Positions 17,706 through 25,873 of a DNA stretch of 64,000 nt are shown in pieces (position 1 is the first letter of the stretch; each line of letters opens with the position of its first letter). Source of the stretch: Marinobacter denitrificans (GTDB lineage Bacteria; Pseudomonadota; Gammaproteobacteria; Pseudomonadales; Oleiphilaceae). The DNA lies in contig NZ_VMHN01000008.1 of the NCBI RefSeq assembly GCF_008795955.1, positions 1 to 64,000 of the forward strand, written 5' to 3'. The notes beneath the pieces are model-generated. The model made no database searches. It worked only from the letters and a program-made list of their open reading frames with translations, and had not been told where the DNA came from. The translations under genes were made by a program, and so were the position numbers.

Positions 17706-18833
17706 ATGTCAAAGTCCAGTTCCTTCTTTTCTTGTGATGCAGGCCGACAGTCTAATCAATCGGGCCTTTCGATGGTTGAACTGCTGATTGCGACGGCGCT
17801 CGGCCTTTTACTCACCCTTGGGGTAACCCAGATCTATCTGAGCGGCAACGAGACTTACCGACAGACCCAAGGGTTGGCCCATGCACAGGAGAGCACTCGC
17901 TTTGTCTCGGCCGTTTTAAGCCCTGATCTCCGGACCGCCGGCAGCTTTGGGTGTATTGCAGAGATGGGAATGTCTCTCGATCAAGTGGTTGATAACCGAT
18001 TGAACGGTGGTCTGATAGTTCCCTTAACACAAGCACTTCAGGGTTGGGAGTACACGGGCACAGGTCCAGGTGACAGCGTCACTCTTGCCAGCGCACTCGC
18101 CACACCGGGTGCAGGAAACTGGGCCTCAGGCACCGCCGGTGCAAATCTTCCTGCAGAGCTTGTCGGCTCTGTGATCACCAACTCCGATGTAATCATTGTC
18201 AATGCCATGACACCACTTGGCGTACCGGTAGACGCCGCCAACCCTCAGAATGGGAACAGTATTAACCTGGCTGGCAACTCAGGCGTAGGGGCAAACAGAA
18301 TCATCCTTGCAACGCTCGGTGATTGTTCCGAAGGTGAGCTCTTCCAGAAGAGCAACAATACGAACTCCAGTTCCATCACCATGGCAGGCAACAATGTCAC
18401 TCCAGGAAACAACGGCAACAATTTCAATCTGGCTTATGAGCCTCAGAGCCGGGCTTATGAGTTCACCTCCATGGCGTTTTACATCGGCCAAGGCACCAAC
18501 GGCGAGCCGGCCTTATTCCGTAGGTTGATGATCCCCCTTCAACCCCCTCAGGAACTGGTCTCTGGCGTTGAGACGCTGCAGATTCTCTACGGCGAGAACT
18601 CTGCTGGAACTAACGCGGCTGACGACTACCTCCCGGCAGACGAGGTAACGGACTGGGAGGACATCGTAAGCGTTCGATTCTCAGTGATGACTCGGAGTCC
18701 TGACGAAGTGCTGGAAAATGAAAACACCCGCAGCTTCGATATGCTTGGCAGTGAGGTCACACAGGCCAATGGTGGAGACCGCCGTGTTCGGCTGATATCC
18801 GTCGGTACAACTGCATTAAGAGCGAGAATGTGA
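17706..18833 (+). CDS. pilW: Type IV pilus minor pilin PilW
   Basis: Large minor pilin (375 aa). Leader of 20 residues cleaved at G|LSMVE, followed by a hydrophobic helix (LLIATALGLLLTLGVTQIYL). The start ATG is 2 bp after the pilV stop. The C-terminal part has the PilW domain and sits at the pilus tip with PilX and PilY1 according to work in Pseudomonas. The stop codon overlaps the pilX start codon by one base. Confidence 0.9.
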   Translation: MSKSSSFFSCDAGRQSNQSGLSMVELLIATALGLLLTLGVTQIYLSGNETYRQTQGLAHAQESTRFVSAVLSPDLRTAGSFGCIAEMGMSLDQVVDNRLNGGLIVPLTQALQGWEYTGTGPGDSVTLASALATPGAGNWASGTAGANLPAELVGSVITNSDVIIVNAMTPLGVPVDAANPQNGNSINLAGNSGVGANRIILATLGDCSEGELFQKSNNTNSSSITMAGNNVTPGNNGNNFNLAYEPQSRAYEFTSMAFYIGQGTNGEPALFRRLMIPLQPPQELVSGVETLQILYGENSAGTNAADDYLPADEVTDWEDIVSVRFSVMTRSPDEVLENENTRSFDMLGSEVTQANGGDRRVRLISVGTTALRARM

Positions 18834-19342
18834 TGAAGACAACCTTTAGGCCAATGACCTATATCGGACCTAGCTCCCTCGAGCAATCTCAACGGGGTGC
18901 AACGCTAATTATAGCCCTGGTCATGTTGCTGCTGATTTCACTGTTAGCTATTGGAGGCATGCAGGGCTCACTGATGCAAGAGCGCATGGCTAGCAGCGCC
19001 CACGACGGGGCAATCTCGTTTCAAGCCTCAGAAACGGCTTTGCGGCAGGGTGAGAATGACATCCTCAACACCCTGCCGACCCGCCTGTCCGCTTTCGGCG
19101 AAGCTCAGCTTGCTACCCCGTGGGGGTGGGATGGCAACAACCCTGTCAGCTCTGGGACGGGAGATGCGGGACCGAACGTCAGTGCCCAACCGGTCTACCA
19201 TCTGGCGCGCTTGGCGGATGTTTGCCCAATTGAACCGGGGCAGCCCTGCTTTGAACGCTACGTGACCACAGCAAGAGCTCAAGGGGGCAGTGATGAGGCA
19301 GTCACTGTTCTACAAACAACGGTTTTGCTACCACCATATTAA
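18833..19342 (+). CDS. pilX: Type IV pilus minor pilin PilX
   Basis: Minor pilin of the tip complex, 170 aa. Leader of 22 residues to G22, then ATLIIALVMLLLISLLAIGG; the usual glutamate at +5 is absent, which is normal for PilX and GspK-like tip pilins. TGATG overlap with pilW indicates translational coupling. PilX is thought to contact PilY1, encoded next. Confidence 0.88.
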   Translation: MKTTFRPMTYIGPSSLEQSQRGATLIIALVMLLLISLLAIGGMQGSLMQERMASSAHDGAISFQASETALRQGENDILNTLPTRLSAFGEAQLATPWGWDGNNPVSSGTGDAGPNVSAQPVYHLARLADVCPIEPGQPCFERYVTTARAQGGSDEAVTVLQTTVLLPPY

Positions 19343-19416
19343 ACGTCGATTTCTTATGAAATCCGCTGTTCTAAAACCTTCATCCTGAATTGCCAGCTCC
19401 AAATGGAGAGTTCGCC

Positions 19417-22400
19417 ATGAAAGCACTTAAGACAAAAGCGCACACGCGCTCCTACTTCAAAAAACTGGGCACTTTCGGAGCCAGTCTTGTGGTGTCAATT
19501 TGCACAGTTCAGTCCGCGCTGGCACAGGTGAACCTGGCACAAGTACCACTATTTCTGAAAGAGTCCGTCGACTCAAACCTCGTATTTATCTATGACGATT
19601 CCGGGTCTATGGCATGGCGTTACATGCCAGATGACCTTAGCGGCCATGCTTCAAATCGATATTACTACTCCAGCCACGTAAACAAGGTTTACTACGACCC
19701 CTCGATAACCTATCAGCCCCCCTTCAAGGCAGATGGCAGTGGCCGCTATCCGAACTCAAGTTACACAAACGCATGGGTGAATGGCTTTAATCAGTCAGAT
19801 GGCGCAGACGATTTGAGTACCTATATCCGGTTCGACCAGATTGGTAGCATTGAGGAAGGCTTTTATATGCAGTTCAACTCTTCGGAGAGTTGTGACACCG
19901 ATCCCAGACAGGACAGCTGCTACACGCCGGTTTTGCTCAACAGCGCCTCAGCTGAAATCAAGCAAAATTATGCGAATTGGTTTTCCTACTACAGTACCCG
20001 GACCCTGGCGGCAAAATCCGGTATCACCGAAGCCTTCTTTGACCTACCGGAGAATATTCGAGTCGGGTATGGCGCTATTAACGTCAATAACACCACCATT
20101 GACGGCGTGGCTGACACAGACACCCTAGTAAGCGGTGTGCGCCCTTACACAGCCACTCGCCGCCAGCAGTTCCTGACCTGGTTGCATGACAAAAACGTAA
20201 ATGGTGGCACCCCACTGAGAACAGCCCTGAAAGACGTCGGCAATTACTATTCCCGAACCGACAACCAAGGCCCATGGGGAGAAATTCCCGGGACCAATGA
20301 CACAACCTCGCACATTGAATGCCGTCAGAGCTTCTCGATTCTCATGACCGATGGCATATGGAATGGCGGCGACCCTGGTGTTGGAAACGTAGACAATACA
20401 TCAGGACCATCCTATACCAATCCAGATCCCGACGGGTCCGACTTTAACTATGCGGCTGAGTCGCCATTTGCAGACAATCACTCCAATACTCTGGCCGATG
20501 TCGCCATGAAGTACTGGAAGAACGACCTGCGCACAGACCTCGGAAACAAGGTTCCCGTCTCGTCAACCGACCCAGCGTTCTGGCAGCATATGACAACCTT
20601 CACGATTGGGTTAGGTGTAACAGGCGATATCAAGGAAGCAGATGCGCTTGCAGCGCTAGACCCAACGAACGAGATCACTATCAACTGGCCTGAACCCGGT
20701 GCAGATCGTAGCCCTCAGAATATCGACGACTTGCTGCACGCTGCGATCAATGGTCGAGGGGGCTACGCCAGCGCCCAGAACCCTAAAGAATTTGCGGATG
20801 AAATCAAGAGCTTCCTTGGCGATGTAATCGCACGATCGCAGACATCTGCCTCATCTGCAGCGGTCAGTTCAGCAGTCTTGCGGACGGACTCCCTAGGGTT
20901 CTTTGCCGGATTTCGTAGTGAAGACTGGTCCGGGACTTTGTCTGGCTACAGTTTCGAAGATGGCACAGAAATCTGGGACGCCGAGGAGATCCTTGCTCAA
21001 ACGCTTCCGGAAAACCGTAAATTGATTACGCATAATGGTACCCAGGGTGTCGAGCTGGAGTTCGATTCTGCCAGTTCCCTCTCCGATCTTTCAGCGGCAC
21101 AGCAGGACGCCCTGAATGCCGATCCAACACTGAACTCAACCCAGGACAACCTTGGGCATAATCGTATTTCCTGGCTCCACGGTGACAATAACGCTCACAC
21201 GACACTTAGAAATCGTGAAGGGAAAGATGCCGGCGGCAACACAGTTCTCAGGCTTTTGGGCGACGTAATTAACGCAAACCCTCAATTCGTCGGTAAAACC
21301 AACTACGGTTTTGCTCGCCTTGAAGATCCAGCCGGCGACGACTATCTCACCTTTCGCTCTGGCCAGGATTACCAGGCCCGAGTCGATGCTCTTTATGTAC
21401 CTGCCAATGACGGTATTCTTCACGCATTTGATAGTGAAACAGGAGAAGAACTCTTCGGGTACATACCCTCTGAGCTACTGTTGCCCTCCGACTCAAACAG
21501 TTATGCTCGCCTGTCGGAGTTAATGAAGCCCGATTATACTCACAGATATTTTATGGATGGCACGCCCAGAATTCAGGATGCCTACATAGACAAGGACGGA
21601 AACGGCACCAAAGAATGGCGCACAGTTCTTCTGGGCACGATGGGCAAAGGCGGTAAAACTGTCTTCGCGCTAGATATAACCGACCCCGAATCGTTTTCAC
21701 CAGCAGACGATGTTCTTTGGGAGTTCCAGCATACCAACCTCGGTTATGGGGTCACCGATCCGCAGATAGCCTACCTCGAAAACGGAACCTGGGTAGCCCT
21801 TTTTGGCAACGGCTATAATGGTGCCAGTGGCCAGTCAAGCCTGTTCGTGGTAAATCTTGAAACCGGCACTCTTATAGAAGAGCTACAAACCGGTGCTGGC
21901 AACGTTTCAAACGCAAACGGCCTCGCCTCAGCTACAGTAACCAGCTTTCCGGAAACAGACGCCGTTACCCGTTATGCGTATGGTGGCGATTTGTTGGGCA
22001 ATCTCTGGAGATTCGATCTCACCGGAAATAACACTTCTAGCTGGGACACCACCAGGGTTTTTACAACGGAAGGCCCTGCAGGCAATTCCCAGCCGATCAC
22101 CGTGGCACCCAGAATTGCCCGCAATCCCAACAAAAAGGATGAGCTCGTGGCTGCATTTGGAACTGGCAGCTTCCTGCGTAATGGCGACGAAGGCGACTAT
22201 GACATACAGAGCCTTTACGCCATTAAAGATGATTTGACGGCCATGGGCCTTGAAAGAGACGACCTTTTGCAGCAGTCCATCACCGAACAGGAAGACATTG
22301 TAGTCGCGAAAGAGTCTGGAAACGGCACCAATAGCTTTACCGTCCGGGACACCTCCAACAACCTTTTAAGCGATGAGAATGGTTGGTACCTCGACCTGGC

Positions 22401-22824
22401 CTACAATTCGATCAAAGAGGGAGAGCGTGTAATAAGCCGGGCAACCTTCCCGTTTGGAGTTAACCCTGATCGGGTCCGTTTTACAACTGTCATCCCGGAC
22501 AGTGACCCGTGTGGCAGTGGTCGCACTGGTTTCATTATGGACCTGAAGCTCACTTCCGGCGCTCCCTCTGAGACTCCAGTATTTGACCTGAACAGCGATG
22601 GCACATTCAACGCTGGCGACATCACAGGAGGCTACGCGCCAAGCGGAATCAAAGTGGGCTATGGGGGTGAAAACCGTACCATGGCAACCAACGATGGCGA
22701 TGCTGAAGTGTTGATACCGGGCTTGAATCCTAACCAACTTTCGGGGGATCCGTGTGAAGATGGCCTCTGCGCCCGTTCTCTCGACTCAAACATCGGACGC
22801 CAAACCTGGGAGCAGCTTCGTTAG
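19417..22824 (+). CDS. pilY1: Type IV pilus tip-associated adhesin PilY1
   Basis: Large exported protein (1135 aa) of the pilus tip, involved in adhesion, pilus retraction control and surface sensing. Signal peptide at residues 1-36 (ends SALA|Q). A vWA-like region begins with the MIDAS-type DDSGSM near residue 60. The C-terminal half is the PilY1 beta-propeller (starting about YVPANDGILHAFD) with a calcium loop DKDGNGTKE at about residue 725, matching the position known to bind Ca2+ in Pseudomonas. A second EF-hand-like loop, DLNSDGTFNAGD, lies about 1055. The ATG at 19417 has GGAG upstream. Adhesin specificity cannot be predicted. Confidence 0.93.
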   Translation: MKALKTKAHTRSYFKKLGTFGASLVVSICTVQSALAQVNLAQVPLFLKESVDSNLVFIYDDSGSMAWRYMPDDLSGHASNRYYYSSHVNKVYYDPSITYQPPFKADGSGRYPNSSYTNAWVNGFNQSDGADDLSTYIRFDQIGSIEEGFYMQFNSSESCDTDPRQDSCYTPVLLNSASAEIKQNYANWFSYYSTRTLAAKSGITEAFFDLPENIRVGYGAINVNNTTIDGVADTDTLVSGVRPYTATRRQQFLTWLHDKNVNGGTPLRTALKDVGNYYSRTDNQGPWGEIPGTNDTTSHIECRQSFSILMTDGIWNGGDPGVGNVDNTSGPSYTNPDPDGSDFNYAAESPFADNHSNTLADVAMKYWKNDLRTDLGNKVPVSSTDPAFWQHMTTFTIGLGVTGDIKEADALAALDPTNEITINWPEPGADRSPQNIDDLLHAAINGRGGYASAQNPKEFADEIKSFLGDVIARSQTSASSAAVSSAVLRTDSLGFFAGFRSEDWSGTLSGYSFEDGTEIWDAEEILAQTLPENRKLITHNGTQGVELEFDSASSLSDLSAAQQDALNADPTLNSTQDNLGHNRISWLHGDNNAHTTLRNREGKDAGGNTVLRLLGDVINANPQFVGKTNYGFARLEDPAGDDYLTFRSGQDYQARVDALYVPANDGILHAFDSETGEELFGYIPSELLLPSDSNSYARLSELMKPDYTHRYFMDGTPRIQDAYIDKDGNGTKEWRTVLLGTMGKGGKTVFALDITDPESFSPADDVLWEFQHTNLGYGVTDPQIAYLENGTWVALFGNGYNGASGQSSLFVVNLETGTLIEELQTGAGNVSNANGLASATVTSFPETDAVTRYAYGGDLLGNLWRFDLTGNNTSSWDTTRVFTTEGPAGNSQPITVAPRIARNPNKKDELVAAFGTGSFLRNGDEGDYDIQSLYAIKDDLTAMGLERDDLLQQSITEQEDIVVAKESGNGTNSFTVRDTSNNLLSDENGWYLDLAYNSIKEGERVISRATFPFGVNPDRVRFTTVIPDSDPCGSGRTGFIMDLKLTSGAPSETPVFDLNSDGTFNAGDITGGYAPSGIKVGYGGENRTMATNDGDAEVLIPGLNPNQLSGDPCEDGLCARSLDSNIGRQTWEQLR

Positions 22825-22883
22825 AAGCTGCCACCTCAGCCTGAAACAGACTCCGCCCATTTATGTGAATAGCAGGAAAAACT

Positions 22884-23264
22884 ATGATTGCACACTTTGT
22901 TTCGCTTTCCTTCTTAAGGGCTTCTCCCATAGCTCTAATGGCTGCTGTTATTTTTATGTCAGTTTTTCTGGCTTCTGTTTCAGCCCACGCCGAAGAAACT
23001 GTTGACGATACGACTTTGTCGCTCCACGACGCAGCTTTTGAAGGGACTATAAATTTTATCCATTTTGATTCCTTCCTGCTCATCATCGACGATTACTCTT
23101 TCCTACCGGAGCGTATCGTGCGTTTCGATGGCGCATCTTGGTCAAGAGAGCAGGTGATCAAGCAGCTTGAACAAGGTGACCAGGTCAGACTGGAACTGGG
23201 AGGGATTGCAGATGATCAATCAGGCGCTCGAGTGGTACGAAGTATCACTGTGCTAAATCAATAA
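22884..23264 (+). CDS. pilY2: PilY2-like small exported protein
   Basis: 126-aa protein with an N-terminal signal or anchor (about residues 10-38, ending AHA|EE) and a small domain with Phe/Ile-rich strands and a conserved ending in which an oligonucleotide-binding-like fold could be imagined (DQVRLELGGIADDQSGARVVRSITVL). The assignment rests mainly on position: P. aeruginosa has pilY2 between pilY1 and pilE. Good ribosome binding site (AGGA). Sequence similarity to PilY2 could not be tested, so treat the symbol as provisional. Confidence 0.65.
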   Translation: MIAHFVSLSFLRASPIALMAAVIFMSVFLASVSAHAEETVDDTTLSLHDAAFEGTINFIHFDSFLLIIDDYSFLPERIVRFDGASWSREQVIKQLEQGDQVRLELGGIADDQSGARVVRSITVLNQ

Positions 23265-23290
23265 GTCGCGACAAGCAGCGAGGAATAACG

Positions 23291-23713
23291 ATGCAAGAGA
23301 TAAAGATTATGAAAACGAACTCGCACGCGGGCTTTACCTTGATTGAGCTGGTTATCGCCGTCGCGATCATTGCGATCCTCGCAGCCATTGCCCTTCCTCT
23401 CTACCAGAATCAGGTTGAGCAAACCAGAAGGACGACAGCGCAAGCTGACCTGCTGGAACTCACACAATGGATGGAGCGCCGCTACTCAAACGGCTTCGAC
23501 TACCGCGACGCTGGCAACGACCCTGTCTTGCCGTTCAGTCAATCGCCCCAGAACGGAACTGCGTTTTATAACATTAGTTTCACGGGGGCGGTGACGCGGG
23601 ATACCTTTACCTTGCAAGCAGTTCCCACTGCCGCCCAGGCCAACGATGATTGTGGAACTCTTACTGTGGACGAGCAGGGTAATCGTGGCGCGGCCCAAGC
23701 CGGATGCTGGTAG
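23291..23713 (+). CDS. pilE: Type IV minor pilin PilE
   Basis: Pilin-like protein with the canonical site G|FTLIELVIAVAIIAILAAIA and a C-terminal disulfide pair (DDCGTL and AGCW). 140 aa, the size of PilE or a small major pilin. Two starts are possible: 23291 (good GAGGA ribosome binding site, 14-residue leader) and 23309 (8-residue leader, more typical). Position after pilY1-pilY2 identifies it as the last gene of the minor pilin operon. A 9-bp inverted repeat follows, overlapping the end of convergent ispH. Confidence 0.9.
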   Translation: MQEIKIMKTNSHAGFTLIELVIAVAIIAILAAIALPLYQNQVEQTRRTTAQADLLELTQWMERRYSNGFDYRDAGNDPVLPFSQSPQNGTAFYNISFTGAVTRDTFTLQAVPTAAQANDDCGTLTVDEQGNRGAAQAGCW

Positions 23714-23730
23714 GTATACCCGACAAGACC

Positions 23731-23761
23731 GATGCCATCCGCCTCAGACTTCGATGGCATC
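23731..23761. terminator. Inverted repeat between convergent pilE and ispH
   Basis: GATGCCATC (23731-23739) and GATGGCATC (23753-23761) form a perfect 9-bp stem with a 13-base loop. The right arm lies inside the last codons of ispH. There is no T-run, so the role as terminator is only a guess from position. Confidence 0.35.
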
Positions 23762-24694
23762 GATTCGTAATTCTTTAGGCATCGAGAAAACGACGTTTTC
23801 CTCTCTACCTTTGATTTCTTCGGGCACTTCACCCCCGAGCTCTCTTAAGCGGGCAATGACTTCGTTTACCAGTATCTCAGGAGCGGAGGCACCTGCTGTT
23901 ACACCCACGGCCCGCTTGTCCTTCAACCAAGTTGGATCAATCTGCTCTGACTGATCTATAAGATAAGCTGGCGTCCCCATACGCTCAGCCAGCTCACGCA
24001 ACCGGTTGGAATTGGAACTGTTCGGAGAGCCCACCACCAACATCAGATCGCAATCGCCGGCAAGCTGTTTCACCGCGTCCTGGCGGTTTTGGGTGGCGTA
24101 GCAGATGTCGTCCTTGCGGGGGCCCTGAATTTCAGGGAACTTGTCTCTCAGGGCATCAATAACACGGGCAGTGTCGTCCATGGAAAGCGTGGTCTGGGTG
24201 ACATACGACAGCTTCGATGGGTCCTTTACGACTAGAGCGGCAACGTCTTTCTCGTCTTCTACGAGATAGATCTCGCCGCCATTGCCGTGATCGTACTGCC
24301 CCATGGTGCCTTCCACTTCCGGGTGTCCATGGTGGCCGATCAGAATGCATTCACGCCCGTCACGGCTGTACTTCATCACCTCAAGATGCACCTTGGTGAC
24401 CAGCGGACAGGTGGCATCGAAGACCTTTAAGCCTCGGCGCGCTGCTTCATTCTGCACCGCCTGGGACACGCCGTGAGCACTGAAGATCACCAGCTTATCG
24501 TCCGGCACCTCTTCCAGTTCGTCGACAAAAATAGCACCGCGTTCGCGCAGGTTATCCACCACAAACTTGTTGTGTACAACCTCATGGCGAACATAGATAG
24601 GCGCACCAAACACATCCAGGGCACGGTTCACAATTTCAATTGCGCGGTCTACGCCAGCACAAAAGCCACGAGGATTAGCTAACCGAATCTGCAT
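23744..24694 (-). CDS. ispH: 4-hydroxy-3-methylbut-2-enyl diphosphate reductase
   Basis: Last enzyme of the MEP isoprenoid pathway, an iron-sulfur protein giving IPP and DMAPP. The three cluster cysteines are visible in RGFCAGVDRAI (C12), DATCPLV and DICYATQNRQ; the catalytic Glu lies in EVEGTMGQ. 316 aa, as in E. coli. It follows fkpB on the same strand, the conserved lspA-fkpB-ispH order, but a long palindromic element (24729-24833) separates the two genes. Confidence 0.97.
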   Translation of the reverse strand: MQIRLANPRGFCAGVDRAIEIVNRALDVFGAPIYVRHEVVHNKFVVDNLRERGAIFVDELEEVPDDKLVIFSAHGVSQAVQNEAARRGLKVFDATCPLVTKVHLEVMKYSRDGRECILIGHHGHPEVEGTMGQYDHGNGGEIYLVEDEKDVAALVVKDPSKLSYVTQTTLSMDDTARVIDALRDKFPEIQGPRKDDICYATQNRQDAVKQLAGDCDLMLVVGSPNSSNSNRLRELAERMGTPAYLIDQSEQIDPTWLKDKRAVGVTAGASAPEILVNEVIARLRELGGEVPEEIKGREENVVFSMPKELRIDAIEV

Positions 24695-24728
24695 CAGAAT
24701 TGCCCTGCGATATTACCAAGTTTCCGAA

Positions 24729-24833
24729 AGCAAGCGGGGGAGAGTGTTCAGGGGTCGACAAAAACAAGGATGTTTTTGTCGAGCGTACACGGACGTATTC
24801 ACAGAGTATCCCTGAACACTCTCCCCGCTTGCT
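24729..24833 (+). repeat. Palindromic element A (covarying-arm family), between fkpB and ispH
   Basis: Outer arms 24729-24755 and 24808-24833 pair over about 26 positions with one bulged G. Between them lie a perfect 11-bp hairpin (CGACAAAAACA with TGTTTTTGTCG, loop AGGA), GAGC, a second short hairpin with loop CGGA, and the tail TTCACAGAGT. Core orientation is plus. Subfamily I with elements B and C. Confidence 0.85.
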
Positions 24834-24863
24834 GACATGCACCAAGCCAACCAGGCCTGGCCC

Positions 24864-25316
24864 TCAGTGCGAAACCCCAACAGGCTCCACATCAATTATT
24901 TCCACTTCAAACGTCAGTGTACGCCCCGCCAGAGGGTGATTAAAGTCCACCTCAACCTGATCACCCTCAACACGGCTGACCACACCGGGCAGCTCACTCT
25001 GGCGAGCATCTGCAAACGAGATCATAACGCCTTTCTCCAGCACCATATCGGCACTGAATTCGCTGCGTTTGAACGTTTGCACGTTGTTGGGGTTATGTTG
25101 CCCAAAGGCTTTTTCCGGAGGCACTTCGTAGCTGTTACGCTCTCCGGCCTTCATGCCCATCAGGTAGGCTTCGAAATTCTCCGGCAGATTGTCGTCACCA
25201 ATCTCCAGCGTCGCCGGCTCCTTCTCGAAGGTAGAATCGATGACTTCGCCATCACTGAACTTCAGCGCAAAATGAAGAGTAACGCGGGTACCCTGATCTA
25301 TGGGGAGTTCTTTCAT
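24864..25316 (-). CDS. fkpB: FKBP-type peptidyl-prolyl cis-trans isomerase, SlpA type
   Basis: Prolyl isomerase and probable chaperone of 150 aa. It begins with the family sequence RVTLHFALKFSDGEVIDSTF and keeps the FKBP fold with an inserted flap (IF) domain, GDDNLPENFEAYLMGMKAGE, followed by the PPEKAFG segment. It lies between lspA and ispH in the conserved order seen in E. coli and pseudomonads. Cytoplasmic; no signal peptide. Confidence 0.9.
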   Translation of the reverse strand: MKELPIDQGTRVTLHFALKFSDGEVIDSTFEKEPATLEIGDDNLPENFEAYLMGMKAGERNSYEVPPEKAFGQHNPNNVQTFKRSEFSADMVLEKGVMISFADARQSELPGVVSRVEGDQVEVDFNHPLAGRTLTFEVEIIDVEPVGVSH

Positions 25317-25341
25317 TGGCAGCTATCGCTCCTGTCTTCCT

Positions 25342-25848
25342 TCACTCCGGATCGCCGTCAGGCTCCCGGGGCTTTCGGAAAATGTCGAGAATCATCATGC
25401 CGGCCCCAATGGTGATGGCGGTGTCGGCGATGTTAAAGGCGGGAAAGTGGTAGTCGTTCCAGTAAAAGTGTAGAAAATCGACTACATAGCCATGCACAAT
25501 GCGGTCATACACATTGCCCAAGGCACCGCCCAGAATTAATACGATGGCGATCGCAGACCAGGTTTCATTGCGCCGCAAGGATTTGAGCCAGAAAACCAAT
25601 ACCACGCTGACCACCAGGGCCAGGGTGACAAAGAACCAGCGCTGCCAGCCAGCTGCCCCCGCCAGGAAACTGAAGGCAGCGCCGGTATTATGCAGCAATG
25701 TCAGGTTAAACATCGGCATAACCGGCACAGGGTTGCCATAGCTCAGCATGGCAGTTGCCAGGGCCTTGGTGCCCAAATCCAACACCACCACCAATACCGC
25801 CAGCCAGAGCCAGCGAGTTTTGGAGCCAGTGGCTTCCGTATCGCTCAT
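25342..25848 (-). CDS. lspA: Lipoprotein signal peptidase (signal peptidase II)
   Basis: Inner-membrane aspartyl protease that removes signal peptides of lipidated prolipoproteins. Four hydrophobic segments and the two catalytic aspartates are present: D124 in YVVDFLHFYW and D142 in FNIADTAI; GNVYDRIVHG is also conserved. The start at 25848 gives 168 aa, matching the family, with the gene beginning 25 bp after ileS. Longer upstream readings would overlap the ileS end and are rejected. Confidence 0.95.
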   Translation of the reverse strand: MSDTEATGSKTRWLWLAVLVVVLDLGTKALATAMLSYGNPVPVMPMFNLTLLHNTGAAFSFLAGAAGWQRWFFVTLALVVSVVLVFWLKSLRRNETWSAIAIVLILGGALGNVYDRIVHGYVVDFLHFYWNDYHFPAFNIADTAITIGAGMMILDIFRKPREPDGDPE

Positions 25849-25873
25849 TACACTTTCCACAGGTCGGCTTCCA

